Below are positions 26,206 to 35,668 of a stretch of DNA of 64,000 nucleotides, piece after piece. A program made the translations under genes and the position numbers. The notes beneath the pieces are model-generated. The model did no database searches and was not told where the DNA came from. It saw nothing but the letters and a program-made list of their open reading frames with translations. This DNA is from an uncultured Schlesneria sp. Its GTDB lineage: Bacteria > Planctomycetota > Planctomycetia > Planctomycetales > Planctomycetaceae. Positions within the stretch are counted from its first letter, which is position 1. Each line of letters begins with the position of its first letter. The stretch is from assembly GCA_903871875.1 (NCBI GenBank), contig CAIQIR010000079.1, positions 124,001-188,000 of the forward strand, in the 5' to 3' direction.

Positions 26206-27201
26206 ATGGAACTTCCCGTAATCAACACGTCCGCTCCGGTCGAGGTCTATGAAGATCCGTTGGAGGTTATGGAAGAAATCGACTACCTGAAGAAGGAACG
26301 GGACGCCACGATTCTGGCTCACTTTTATGTTGACGGTGATCTGCAGGACATTGCCGATTACACCGGTGACAGTCTGAAGTTGGCACGCGACGCAATGCAG
26401 GTGACAACGTCGACAATTGTTTTTTGCGGCGTCCATTTCATGGGCGAATCAGCCAAGATTCTTAATCCCGCCAAGCGAGTTCTCATGCCCGACTTGGAGG
26501 CAGGTTGTTCGTTGGCCGACAGTTGTCCGGCGGACCGATTGGCTGCGTTTCAAGCGGAACTGCGGGCTAAGGGGCACGATTTCCAGACGGTCGCCTACAT
26601 CAACACGACTGCCGCTGTGAAGTCGCTATGCGATTGGATCGTGACCAGTGGTAACGCGCGTGAGATCATCGATCGAGTTCCGACTGACAAGGAAATCCTG
26701 TTCGTTCCCGATCAGCATCTGGGACGATATCTGAGCACGGTCACCGGGCGTCCGATGATTCTCTGGCCGGGATCCTGCATGGTCCACGAAGTCTTCAGTA
26801 TTCAGGATCTGTTGCGAGCGAAACGGAACAATCCCGGTTCGCTGGTGATGGCCCACCCCGAATGTCCGGCCAATATTCTGGAAATCGCTGACGTCATCGG
26901 CGGAACGGAAAAGATGCGAAAATATGTCGCGTCCGTCACCGAACCGAAGACGTTTCTGGTTGCCACCGAAGCCAACATGATTCATCCATTGAAGAAGCTG
27001 GCGCCGCAGCACGAGTATATTCCTGTTCCCGGCATCATGGCCTCCACAGGTGAAACGTGCGCCTGTAATCGCTGCCCGCACATGGCTCGCAATACGCTGC
27101 AGAAAGTGCGAGATTGCTTGAAGTTCTCACGTCCCGAAATCGCCTGGCAACCGTACTTCGCCAAAGCCCAGGACGTGCTGAAACGAAGTCTGCTTGAGTA
27201 G
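26206..27201 (+). CDS. nadA: Quinolinate synthase A
   Basis: 331 residues, ATG with AGGA seven bases upstream. Condenses iminoaspartate with dihydroxyacetone phosphate to quinolinate, the precursor of NAD, using a [4Fe-4S] cluster. Motifs: [38 protein letters not shown] with the first cluster Cys, [24 protein letters not shown] (second ligand), [15 protein letters not shown] and [12 protein letters not shown] with the third ligand. Length fits the family. nadB and nadC are not adjacent. The gene is convergent with the LCAT-like lipoprotein gene. Confidence 0.95.
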   Translation: MELPVINTSAPVEVYEDPLEVMEEIDYLKKERDATILAHFYVDGDLQDIADYTGDSLKLARDAMQVTTSTIVFCGVHFMGESAKILNPAKRVLMPDLEAGCSLADSCPADRLAAFQAELRAKGHDFQTVAYINTTAAVKSLCDWIVTSGNAREIIDRVPTDKEILFVPDQHLGRYLSTVTGRPMILWPGSCMVHEVFSIQDLLRAKRNNPGSLVMAHPECPANILEIADVIGGTEKMRKYVASVTEPKTFLVATEANMIHPLKKLAPQHEYIPVPGIMASTGETCACNRCPHMARNTLQKVRDCLKFSRPEIAWQPYFAKAQDVLKRSLLE

Positions 27202-27228
27202 TTGAACGGATGCCGCGGTCTTGCGCAG

Positions 27229-27248
27229 CGCCACTGATCAGTGTGGCG
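27229..27248. terminator. Palindromic hairpin between convergent nadA and lipoprotein gene
   Basis: CGCCAC and GTGGCG flank TGATCAGT, and the core CACTGATCAGTG is itself a perfect 12-bp palindrome. It lies 28 bases past the nadA stop and overlaps the stop codon of the opposite gene. There is no T-tract on either strand, so it may be a weak two-way terminator or simply a palindrome. Confidence 0.3.
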
Positions 27249-28896
27249 ATTCGAGAAGCAGGAACAGGACGTTGTCGGTGAACCCAGGGTCGCTCGTCAG
27301 ACCCAGGTGATCGGCGAACAGAAAGTTGACGCTGGACCACTTAATCGGTGTGTTCAATCGTGGTGTCCATTTCACGCCAGCGGAATGTCGTTCGTCCATC
27401 AGGGCGCTGGCGCGAGTGACGCGACCATCGCCGGGTTGCATGGTTGTCACGGTCAGCGTGCCGCGGTTGTCGATGCGAAATTGATTGATCGTCGGATGGG
27501 CATCCCCGGCGATCAGGTGAATCGTTGTACCCGACGGAGGGCTGGCTGGAGCGTCGATTGCCGCGTGAAACGATTTCGCGCGGGCCAGGCACTTCGTCAG
27601 ATGTTCATACGCAATTTTCTGCCGCTCGTTCGGATCAGCGACTTCCGGAAGTAATTCGGCCAGGACACTGTATTGTCGGGGATCGAGCAAACCCCAGCGC
27701 AATTGCGCCCAGACGCGCGGGTCAAGCAAATCGATGGCTTGCCGATCCCCCTCCGCAATAACCGGGCTTTGCCGGCTGCGCGGCAGCAATTGATAGAGGG
27801 CGGGCATCGTGCCCAGCAGGGCCGCTTCGTAACGAGGCAAAAATCGCGACAGCGTTTCTCCCTGCACCAGATTCGCCACCGCGTCTAGCGATCCGGCATT
27901 GGGAGTGCCGATCATCACCAGTCGTTCGACATTTTCAGCTCCGGCCCAAGTGACGGGCGGAGCCGATCCGTCGGTCGGTAAATCAGCGTCACCATATTCG
28001 AGATAGTAACGTGCGACCAGACCGCCCATCGAATGGGCCACGATGTCGAAGCGGACCGGTTCAAAGTCGTTTCCGTAGCGTTTGCGACGCTCACTCTCGA
28101 CGTACGCTTTCTTTTCGAGAATAAACTTATGCAACAGACGTGCGTTTTCGACGTTGTCGCGTCGCCAGTCGTAGGCGAACTGAAATGAACTGTAGCTCTG
28201 ATTCCCATAATCGACATCATTCAGGTCGGTTTGAGCATCGCGATATCCGCCGACACCCAGGGCATTCAGCAAGTCGCGGTAAGCGTTGATTTGAAAAACT
28301 CTGCCTAGGAATTCGACGTCGAGTGCGTCAAGTGTCCCCACTGGCTTCACATCATCAGTGAGTGAACTAAGTGGTTGTCCTTGTTGCATGGGCAACGCGA
28401 TCATGCGGGCACCCCACGGCGATAACGGATCGATGCCGTTCCCGCCGAACTGACCCCAGACAACCTGATTGGATCGCTGGTCGACCAGTCGTGATCCCAG
28501 CACTCCAGGAATCACAATGATTGGATTGCGGTCACGATCGTCCGACTGAGCCGTTCGACCGTAGATATGTCCCAAATCGGGGACACTGGGTGAACTACGG
28601 GCGGTATTCGAGATCGTCCGCGTTTCTCCGGCAAAGTTGGATCCAATGATGATCGTGCTGTCGGGAACTGTAGCGGGACTCGAGGAAACGATCACCGGGG
28701 GCGCGCTTGTCACGGCGGGTGAGGCCCAGCCAGGTGTCTCGTACTGGGCGGTCCGAGACGAATAGGTTGGCTCAGGAGGGAGGACCGCACTGGAACCGTA
28801 AGGTTGATAGGGGATGTAAGAAAGGCAGCCAGAAAGACTTGCCGCGCACAATCCCAGTGCGCAGACCAGTCCGATCCGTGTTGCCTTCCGTGGCAT
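27238..28896 (-). CDS. LCAT-like alpha/beta-hydrolase lipoprotein
   Basis: About 552 residues from ATG 28896 (GAGG six bases upstream); ATGs at 28908 and 28917 are alternatives. The leader RIGLVCALGLCAASLSGC is a lipoprotein signal with the lipid-bearing Cys24. The mature part has about 100 Ser/Pro/Thr-rich linker residues, then a lecithin:cholesterol acyltransferase-like hydrolase: NPIIVIPGVLGSRLVD, FAYDWRRDN, and the nucleophile elbow AHSMGGLVARYY with Ser289. IGTPNAGS follows; candidate Asp and His are in GDGRVTR and DERHSAG near the C-terminus. It probably acts on ester lipids in the periplasm or outer membrane. The frame stays open upstream over 600 bases, but only as a Pro-rich antisense of the BON protein. 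Confidence 0.85.
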   Translation of the reverse strand: MPRKATRIGLVCALGLCAASLSGCLSYIPYQPYGSSAVLPPEPTYSSRTAQYETPGWASPAVTSAPPVIVSSSPATVPDSTIIIGSNFAGETRTISNTARSSPSVPDLGHIYGRTAQSDDRDRNPIIVIPGVLGSRLVDQRSNQVVWGQFGGNGIDPLSPWGARMIALPMQQGQPLSSLTDDVKPVGTLDALDVEFLGRVFQINAYRDLLNALGVGGYRDAQTDLNDVDYGNQSYSSFQFAYDWRRDNVENARLLHKFILEKKAYVESERRKRYGNDFEPVRFDIVAHSMGGLVARYYLEYGDADLPTDGSAPPVTWAGAENVERLVMIGTPNAGSLDAVANLVQGETLSRFLPRYEAALLGTMPALYQLLPRSRQSPVIAEGDRQAIDLLDPRVWAQLRWGLLDPRQYSVLAELLPEVADPNERQKIAYEHLTKCLARAKSFHAAIDAPASPPSGTTIHLIAGDAHPTINQFRIDNRGTLTVTTMQPGDGRVTRASALMDERHSAGVKWTPRLNTPIKWSSVNFLFADHLGLTSDPGFTDNVLFLLLESPH

Positions 28897-29179
28897 CTTT
28901 GACCTCATTTCCCCCATCCCTTCGCTCGACTTCTCGCATCCCACGAGAATCGGCAGATTTTGCCATGGCAGGATAGGCAAAGCTGACTCTTGTGCCCAGA
29001 GGAAAACCGTTCCAGCCCTGTCCCGCTTGAATTTCCGGTCGCCCGCGAACCTGAATTCGCGATGGCCGGAAATCGAGTAGTTGACGGCGGAGGAAATGGT
29101 CGAGAAAATCTTATTGCACTGTGTTGATCGCCGTCGACCTCTGTTTTCAACGGCGGGACCTGCCGGAAGGCATCGCATC

Positions 29180-29980
29180 ATGCGACGAATCGCCCTGATG
29201 ATCGCCGTATTGGCCCTTGGCATGGGGAATCCGAGTGTTTCCACGGCCCAGACAGGATTTGGACAAGGGAACGGGAATTCCGGCGGAGGATTCGGTGGCC
29301 AAGGCGGTGGCGGAACTGGTGGAGGCGGCGGAGCCTTTGGCGGAGGTGGCGGCTTCGGAGGCGGTGGAACCGGTGGCGGATCATTTGGCGGCGGTGGCTT
29401 GGGTGGCAGCGGAACCGGTATGACAGGCGGCAACGGAGGCTTCGGACAAAACGGCGCGGGCGGTGCCGCAGGCATGAACGGCCAGCAGCAGGGCCAACAG
29501 GGATTTCTCGGTCGAAACACGAACCAAAACCAATTTCTCGGCCGTAATGTTCAAGGCGGACAAGGTGGTCAGGGCGGCAATCAAAACCAGACGGGAAACA
29601 ATCGTCGTGGTGCCGCGAATCGTAACGGCGGCAATCAGGCCAACAACATGGCCAATATGATGCAGCAACAAAACGGGCAAACGAACGCGCGGGGCGTCGC
29701 CAGTCAATATCCCCCAGTTCGGCCCCGACAAACGGTCGGATTTACCTATTCCAAGCCACAACTCGCGACGGTCTCAGTCAAATTGGAGACACGATTGACG
29801 AAACGGTCGGAGCTGAAAGCCGTCAGCGTCAGTGTCGATCCTTCCGGCGACCTCGTGCTTAAAGGACAAGTGGCTTCGGCAGACGATGCGATGCGTGCAG
29901 AAAACCTGATTCGACTCGAACCGGGTGTTCAGAACATTCGCAACGAATTGACCTATCCTGACGCAGCCACTGAGCCTTAA
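29180..29980 (+). CDS. Exported Gly/Gln/Asn-rich BON-domain protein
   Basis: 266 residues from ATG 29180 with GGAAGG nine bases upstream. The signal peptide covers about residues 1-23 (cleavage after STA). Residues about 25-170 are low complexity: first Gly-rich repeats (GGGFGGGG types), then a Gln/Asn/Gly-rich stretch with a short duplicated block (LGRNTNQNQF and FLGRN). The last 70 residues form a BON domain: KRSELKAVSVSVDPSGDLVLKGQV then DAMRAENLIRLEPGVQNIRNEL. It is probably an envelope or surface protein that binds lipids. It is divergent from the lipoprotein gene, 283 bases apart, and convergent with the amidohydrolase gene. Confidence 0.82.
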   Translation: MRRIALMIAVLALGMGNPSVSTAQTGFGQGNGNSGGGFGGQGGGGTGGGGGAFGGGGGFGGGGTGGGSFGGGGLGGSGTGMTGGNGGFGQNGAGGAAGMNGQQQGQQGFLGRNTNQNQFLGRNVQGGQGGQGGNQNQTGNNRRGAANRNGGNQANNMANMMQQQNGQTNARGVASQYPPVRPRQTVGFTYSKPQLATVSVKLETRLTKRSELKAVSVSVDPSGDLVLKGQVASADDAMRAENLIRLEPGVQNIRNELTYPDAATEP

Positions 29981-29996
29981 TCGCCAGATGAGAGTT

Positions 29997-30022
29997 GCAG
30001 CGGAGAGGTTTCTCTCCGTTGC
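29997..30022. terminator. Hairpin after the BON gene
   Basis: GCAGCGGAGAG and CTCTCCGTTGC pair over 11 positions with one G-T wobble around a GTTT loop, 16 bases after the BON stop codon and between convergent genes. No T-tract follows on the plus strand. A terminator or mRNA 3'-end stabiliser is plausible. Confidence 0.45.
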
Positions 30023-30159
30023 TGTCAGAGGTCAGGGCGTCGATGAGATATCAGAGCGGCCTGGTGGAAGTCGGGGGGCCGGAACGGGTTCAGGATTGCA
30101 GGGCTCGAAGGTTCTGTCGAACGTTCGTCTGGCCGGAAACCCTGTCTTCGTAATGACTT

Positions 30160-31332
30160 CTAGCTCCTGGCCGTCGGTCTTGGTGTGACTTCGAATTGGC
30201 GTCCGGCTCGGAAAACGTGGGTGGGCTCGAGTCGCTGGAAGCCCATCTCGACGCGTCCTTCAGAATCGTTCAGCGGGAATTGTCCCGTCTGAAGTTCCAG
30301 AATCGTGACATCGGCCGTCGTGCCGGGCAGAAGCGTTCCCAGGTCCGCTTCGTGCCCGAGAAACTGGGCCGGTATCTGAGTCACGCGGCGGATAACTTCC
30401 GGAAGTTCCATGCCCAGATGCAGGAACTTGTCCATCGTGGTCACCAAATCGAAGACAGGGCCGTGAACGTTATAGTGATGAATGTCGCTGCTGATGAAAT
30501 TGGGCAGCACTCCGGCTTCGAGCAGGCATCGTGCTACGCGAAAATCAAAACTGGAAAAACCGTGTCCGACGTCCAGCAACAGACCCTCGTTCAGTTTGGT
30601 CTTCACGCCATCGGCGAGGCGCAACTCGTCATCGACCAGTCCGCAATCCTTTCCGTGAAAGCAATGCGTCAGCACATCACCTGGCTTTAGCCGGTCGAGA
30701 ATATGATTGATGCTCAGCGATGAATTGGGGCTATGAACGACCAGGGGAAGGCCGACCAGATCAGCGGCGGCGCGAGCCAGATCCAAAGCCGCAGCTTCAT
30801 TGCGGCCATTTTCGGCCAGATTGGCTGTGCAGCGAATCTTGATTCCCAGAATCACATCGCGATGTTCGTCAACGACGCGTTGAATCAGTTCAAGATCGAG
30901 GTGCCGGAGATCGTGCAACTCGCCAAGACGAGGGGGATCTCCGATGCTATCGATCAATCCCTGTCCGGCAATATTCAATAAGGCGAGTACGCGAGTTTGA
31001 GCCTGATCGATTACGTAGCTGCGAAATCCGGGGAAAATCAAACCGCCAGCGGTACCGAAATCCAGCACCGTCGTCACGCCCCGTGATAAACAGCTCGAAT
31101 CGGGTTCGATTCCGAAATGGCAGACACCGGGAAAGACATGAACATGAAAGTCGATCAAACCCGGTACGACTAATTTCCCGTGCACGTCGATCACTCGTTT
31201 GGCATCGACTTGCGGTGTGGCCGGATCAAGAATCGCAGCGATCTTCTGACCCGTTATCGCGACGTCACGGGGTTCGTTCAGATTCTGAGCCGGGTCCACG
31301 ATGCGACCACCACGAATCAGTAAATCGTACAT
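30160..31332 (-). CDS. Amidohydrolase/deacetylase-family metallohydrolase
   Basis: 390 residues, ATG with GAGG six bases upstream. Binuclear metal hydrolase of the dihydroorotase/D-aminoacylase type, best matching the 'amidohydrolase/deacetylase' group. Motifs: LLIRGGRIVDPAQ, GLIDFHVHVFPG with the HxH pair, GIKIRCT with the Lys that is usually carboxylated, VVHSPN and LTHCFHG with the two bridging His, and SSDIHHYNVHG with the catalytic Asp. All ligands are present, so it is likely active; the substrate cannot be told. No pyrimidine synthesis gene is adjacent. It runs divergently neither from nor with a partner: the beta-propeller gene upstream is on the same strand, 162 bases away. Confidence 0.82.
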   Translation of the reverse strand: MYDLLIRGGRIVDPAQNLNEPRDVAITGQKIAAILDPATPQVDAKRVIDVHGKLVVPGLIDFHVHVFPGVCHFGIEPDSSCLSRGVTTVLDFGTAGGLIFPGFRSYVIDQAQTRVLALLNIAGQGLIDSIGDPPRLGELHDLRHLDLELIQRVVDEHRDVILGIKIRCTANLAENGRNEAAALDLARAAADLVGLPLVVHSPNSSLSINHILDRLKPGDVLTHCFHGKDCGLVDDELRLADGVKTKLNEGLLLDVGHGFSSFDFRVARCLLEAGVLPNFISSDIHHYNVHGPVFDLVTTMDKFLHLGMELPEVIRRVTQIPAQFLGHEADLGTLLPGTTADVTILELQTGQFPLNDSEGRVEMGFQRLEPTHVFRAGRQFEVTPRPTARS

Positions 31333-31494
31333 CCGTAGCCTCGACGTTCTGACGAAGAGAAGGAAATAATGGGGCGGGAATCCCCGACACTGCGGGGTGG
31401 CATCGGCAGCGTGAAGGCGACATTTCGTCCGACGGTCATTCGTCGAGTCGGGGGCTCTCTGTCGGACGCGTGGGGAATCGCAATTGCAATCAGG

Positions 31495-32400
31495 TCATCG
31501 CAGGACTTCCCCTTTTGTGGCGTCTCCTTTGGCATCAAGCGCCTGAATCTGATTGATGGTCTTGAAGTGAGTATGATCGGCGCATTGCCAGACGATCTGC
31601 TTTTCATGAGTCACTTCAAATACCTGAGGCTGCTCGCCGATATGGCCATGTCCTAGGTAGTTGCAAACCAGGGTGTTGCCGTTCGGAAGGCGTTGACAAC
31701 CCGCCACCAACCGAAGCGGGTTACCGGGAAGATCATTTTCATTGATTTCCCAGACGATCTTGTCTGCCAGGTCAACTTCGATCATTTTGTGCCCATCACC
31801 GCAGGTAATCAGCCAGCTCTTGTTCGGTAACAAGACAACTTCGTGCGGGTCGCCAGTAACGGGAACTTCTCGAAACGTTTGTCCGGTCTCGTCCAGTTCG
31901 ACCACTTTCCCCTCGCCTTTGAAACAAACAAGATAATGTCCGGCAGACGTTTTTCTCGCCCCGCGAAACTGATTGTGGACTGCAATTTCTGGTTTCGTCG
32001 TCAGCTTGATTTCTTTGGCGATTTGGCCGTCACGGCCGACTTCCACCAATCGGCTGGTGCCGCATTCGACAACCAGGACTTTTCCATCAGACAGTGGTTG
32101 GCAAGCGTGCACTTCTACTTTTTCGGGCGCACGGTATTCCCAGGCAACCAGCTTGTCGACGGAGACCTCTTTGGCACCGCTTTCGTATGCGAACAAGATA
32201 TTGCCGTTTGGTAACTGCCAGCAGTCTTGAGGGCGTTTGGCTTCGACTTGCCACTCGATCGAGCCATCGGCCGCCACGATCGATACCGTGCCACCGTTGT
32301 GATCGCAGCACAGAAAACGCCGCCCTTCTTGTGCGGTGAGCGGATTCGTGACGATGAAAAATAGTGACGTCAGCAGCAAGGCCAACGATAATTTCTGCAT
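31495..32400 (-). CDS. Exported PQQ-like beta-propeller protein
   Basis: 301 residues from ATG 32400, with AGGAGA six to seven bases upstream; the open frame continues 350 bases further but without coding character. The signal peptide is about residues 1-24 (LALLLTSLFFIVTNPLTAQ). The rest is a chain of short repeats of the type DGSIEWQVEA, LPNGNILFAYESGAKEV, DKIVWEINENDLPGN, LPNGNTLVCNYLGHG, the WD/PQQ-like blades of a beta-propeller. PQQ- or calcium-binding residues are not clear, so catalysis is doubtful; such planctomycete proteins are usually unassigned. It is divergent from the PAS-GAF-receiver gene. Confidence 0.8.
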   Translation of the reverse strand: MQKLSLALLLTSLFFIVTNPLTAQEGRRFLCCDHNGGTVSIVAADGSIEWQVEAKRPQDCWQLPNGNILFAYESGAKEVSVDKLVAWEYRAPEKVEVHACQPLSDGKVLVVECGTSRLVEVGRDGQIAKEIKLTTKPEIAVHNQFRGARKTSAGHYLVCFKGEGKVVELDETGQTFREVPVTGDPHEVVLLPNKSWLITCGDGHKMIEVDLADKIVWEINENDLPGNPLRLVAGCQRLPNGNTLVCNYLGHGHIGEQPQVFEVTHEKQIVWQCADHTHFKTINQIQALDAKGDATKGEVLR

Positions 32401-32649
32401 GAGGTCTCTCCTATCGCCATCGACCGCACCAGATCGATATTCGAACGTAAACATTGACGAACGAATCTCCGTTTGTGGCTGGAACAATACTTCAGAGCAT
32501 TCTTCATTCGCACTGAAGACGAAAATAATCATCCGACAAACAACCTGTGACAAACTATCACCGGGCGCGAAAACGAACAACCATTGTGAAATTTTGATGC
32601 CAAATCGGCCTTCACGCCGAGAGAATCGGCTGTTTGTTGGAGAATGCGG

Positions 32650-34506
32650 ATGACGGAACTCGTTTCCGCAAAAATCTCCGGCGATCAGCTGAGTATTGGT
32701 TTGAGCTTTGCCAAGCATGTTGCTGCCCAGTGTCGTCGTTCCTATAATCAAACCCTGATGTTGTTGAGTAAGCTGGGAGAGTTACGATTCGTGTCCACGA
32801 CTCCTCGGATATTAGTGCTCGGTGCGCAGGAAGAGGCTGGCCGTTTGCTGTGGGAGTCTGTGCGGACACCTGAATCACTGGTGGCTCCCGCTGACGACAC
32901 CGGTTGGTTGGTCAATCCGTCTCTGGATGGGTACGCCGCCGCTCTGCTACTAGGTGAGCCCCTCCAACGTTTGCCGTCACTATTGGCCTTTGAGAGCGTG
33001 GTGAAGCATATTCCGGAAGGCGTCGCCGTCCTGAATACCGAACTCAAAATTCAGTGGTGCAACGATCGATTTACCGAATTGACAGGCCGAACCGCCGTCG
33101 GACTTCCCGCACCCCAGGGACTGACGTTCGATGACGCGTTTGCTTCGCCCCAGATCGTCGGGCCCGATTTTGCTCCGTTCAACACGGCTTTGGGTTCTGG
33201 TTTGACGGCTCGGACGAAGTATCGGACAGGGGAGTCGACCTATATCGATGTCGTCGCCGCACCCGTCTTTGCCGCGGGAAGTGAATTTGCTTCGTTGGTG
33301 GTTGTGACCGTCCGCGATGTCACCGTCGAACATCAGCAGGGTGAGAAACTCACCGCGATCCACGAAGCGGGGCAAGATTTGGGTGATATTGCGCCGGAAG
33401 ACTTGCTGACGATGTCCGTCGAGGCTCGAAAAATCCTGCTGCGTGAAAAGATCATTCTCTACACCAAGGACGTTCTGAAATTCGGAACGATTGAAGTTCG
33501 GCTGCTGAATGAACGCACAAATCGGCTGGAACCACTGTTGAATGTGGGCATGATGCCGGAAGCGGCTGAACGTGAATTGTACGCTGCTCCGACCGGAAAC
33601 GGAGTCACTGGCTATGTGGCGGCAACTGGTAACAGCTACCTATGTCGTGATACCTCGAATGATCCGCTGTACCTGATGGGTGTTGCCGGTGCGAGCAGTT
33701 CATTGACTGTGCCCATCAAGCGGCACGAGCGGGTGTTGGGAACGTTTAACGTCGAAAGCACCTATGCGAATGCATTTTCCGAACAGGATCAACAGTTCCT
33801 CGAATTGTTCTGTCGCGATCTGGCGATTGCGCTGAATACGCTGGAACTGCTGGTCTTCGAACGAGCGACCGTCGCATCGGAAAGCTCGACGGTCCTGCTG
33901 CGTGAGGCCGCTCGCCCGGTCGATGAGATCTTGAACGATATCGCCTGGCTGCAAAACAAATTTGTGGGCTTCGATCCCCAAGCCACTGAGCGATTGCAGC
34001 GAATGTTGAAACAGACGCGGACGATTCGTCAATTGATTCACGGAATCGGCGAAAAAGTCGCACCGCAGGTCTCGACGCCGCTGCCCTCACTTTCACCATC
34101 AAAACCAAAGCTGCGTGGCAAGCGAGTTCTGATTGCGGATGGCGACGAAACCGTGCGAGCGACGGGTCACGAATTACTGGCCCGATTCGGTTGTGAAGTC
34201 GAAACGGCTCACAACGGCGAAGAAGCGATCTTGATGATTCGTAGCTTTCACTATGACGTCGTCCTGTACGATGCCGAAATGACGGACATTCATCTGATTG
34301 AGGCACTGGAAAAAATCCGGGCGATTCATGCCTATATCCCGGTCGTGCTGATGAAGGGATACGGTTATGACGGGGCTCATCGGATGGTGAAAGCCCGCCA
34401 GATGGGTTTCAAACTAGCCCTCTACAAACCCTTCCGTCTTGATCTGCTGCTGACCGAACTGGATAAGGCGATGACGCCGCCGGGCGAAGAATCGCCCAAG
34501 GGATGA
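32650..34506 (+). CDS. PAS-GAF-receiver protein with decayed histidine-kinase core
   Basis: 618 residues from the second ATG (32650), seven bases from GGAGA; the first, at 32644, is too close. Order: N-terminal region of about 115 residues, PAS (VVKHIPEGVAVLNTELKIQWCNDRF), GAF (about 240-400), a helical pair, and a C-terminal receiver. The helical pair looks like a DHp domain with LLREAARPV where LLAHELRNPL would be expected, so Arg418 replaces the phosphorylated His, and no ATPase domain follows. In the receiver the acceptor is Asp541 (VVLYDAEM) and the conserved Lys is 593 (LYKPF), but the Thr/Ser position is Lys569 (VVLMKGYG). It is soluble, and probably a signalling adaptor. The stop overlaps the next start (ATGA). 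Confidence 0.82.
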   Translation: MTELVSAKISGDQLSIGLSFAKHVAAQCRRSYNQTLMLLSKLGELRFVSTTPRILVLGAQEEAGRLLWESVRTPESLVAPADDTGWLVNPSLDGYAAALLLGEPLQRLPSLLAFESVVKHIPEGVAVLNTELKIQWCNDRFTELTGRTAVGLPAPQGLTFDDAFASPQIVGPDFAPFNTALGSGLTARTKYRTGESTYIDVVAAPVFAAGSEFASLVVVTVRDVTVEHQQGEKLTAIHEAGQDLGDIAPEDLLTMSVEARKILLREKIILYTKDVLKFGTIEVRLLNERTNRLEPLLNVGMMPEAAERELYAAPTGNGVTGYVAATGNSYLCRDTSNDPLYLMGVAGASSSLTVPIKRHERVLGTFNVESTYANAFSEQDQQFLELFCRDLAIALNTLELLVFERATVASESSTVLLREAARPVDEILNDIAWLQNKFVGFDPQATERLQRMLKQTRTIRQLIHGIGEKVAPQVSTPLPSLSPSKPKLRGKRVLIADGDETVRATGHELLARFGCEVETAHNGEEAILMIRSFHYDVVLYDAEMTDIHLIEALEKIRAIHAYIPVVLMKGYGYDGAHRMVKARQMGFKLALYKPFRLDLLLTELDKAMTPPGEESPKG

Positions 34507-35597
34507 CGGCCTCGGCTTCCATGATGTCAAACTTCGAACTGCTGCTGAGTGGCGATTTTCTCGATGCCGACGGTCAATCGATCGGCGATCTGGCATTGGA
34601 TCTGCTCGCAGCGAATCCGAGCGTCCATCACACGTTTATCGACAGCCAGCGTCCGCGACAGGATGATCCATCATATCAGGATCGACTTTACAATTTGCAG
34701 ATTCAGCCAGCCGAAGTGGCGGCGGCGGATGCGCTGGTGATTTGTCGGCCCTGGGTGAAGGCGTCCGCGTTTGCGGAGGGGGCGCCGCGACTGGTGGGTA
34801 TCGGTCGAGCGGGCATTGGCTACGACAAGATCGATCTGGCTGCCTGTACGGCCAATGATGTGGTTGTGTTCAATTCGCCTTTTGGGCTGACGCATTCCAC
34901 CGCCTCGGCGGCGTTGATCTTGATGCTCAGCTTGGCCAGGCGACTGAACTTGCAGCAGCATTTGGTCCGAACGCATCGCTGGGACCGGCAGAAAGACGCC
35001 ATCGGCTTGGATCTGATCGGTTGCACGCTGGGGATTGTCGGACTTGGTCGTACGGGAATGGAATTGGCGCGGCTGGTCGCGCCATTCCAGATGCGGTTGA
35101 TCGCGTTTTCACCGCACGCCGATCCTGCGGAGGCCGCTCGTTTGGGGGTGACGCTCGTCGATCGTCTGGACGACGTACTGCGTGAGTCAGACTTTGTCAG
35201 TCTGCACGGTCGGCTGACTCCACAGACGCGTGAAATGATCGGACATCGTGAGTTGGCATTGATGAAACCGACCGCTTATTTCGTCAATGTGGCTCGCGGC
35301 GAAATGGTCGATGAACCGGCGCTGATTGCGGCACTGCGCGAATCCCGAATTGCGGGGGCCGGTTTGGACGTATTCGAGGAAGAGCCGTTGCCGCCGACAA
35401 GTCCCTTGCTGACGCTCGACAATGTGATTCTGACACCGCACTGGTTGTGCAGCACCCGTCAGGCCGGGCGGGCGACGATGGCTGACGTGCTGAAGGGTAT
35501 TTTGAAGATTGCTCGCGGCGAGTTGCCCGACAACATTTTGAACACGGACGTCATTGAGCGGCCTGGCTTCCAGCAAAAGCTGAATCGGTACGCGTAG
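34503..35597 (+). CDS. D-isomer-specific 2-hydroxyacid dehydrogenase
   Basis: 364 residues; its ATG overlaps the TGA of the sensor gene (ATGA), which suggests coupled translation. NAD(P)-dependent reductase of 2-oxo acids or the reverse. The catalytic Arg, Glu and His are in VARGEMVDE, LDVFEEEP and ILTPHWLCST. The Rossmann loop is GIVGLGRTGMELARL, but the residue after strand 2 is Ser/His (IAFSPHAD) where NAD enzymes have Asp, so NADP use is possible. One of three family members here (also 40086 and 51822). The link with a sensory protein is unusual for such an enzyme. Substrate unknown. Confidence 0.88.
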   Translation: MTASASMMSNFELLLSGDFLDADGQSIGDLALDLLAANPSVHHTFIDSQRPRQDDPSYQDRLYNLQIQPAEVAAADALVICRPWVKASAFAEGAPRLVGIGRAGIGYDKIDLAACTANDVVVFNSPFGLTHSTASAALILMLSLARRLNLQQHLVRTHRWDRQKDAIGLDLIGCTLGIVGLGRTGMELARLVAPFQMRLIAFSPHADPAEAARLGVTLVDRLDDVLRESDFVSLHGRLTPQTREMIGHRELALMKPTAYFVNVARGEMVDEPALIAALRESRIAGAGLDVFEEEPLPPTSPLLTLDNVILTPHWLCSTRQAGRATMADVLKGILKIARGELPDNILNTDVIERPGFQQKLNRYA

Positions 35598-35668
35598 CGA
35601 CGCTTCCCAAATTCTTGCGAAGATCGTCATCGACGCGACGATGTTCGAGTGCCGGACAACGAATTTCA

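Noticed and set aside
28917-29520. 600-base Pro-rich frame continuous with the LCAT-like lipoprotein gene
   Set aside because: It is the antisense of the Gly-rich BON protein, whose GGN codons read as Pro on the other strand. The lipoprotein signal with a good ribosome binding site begins at 28896.
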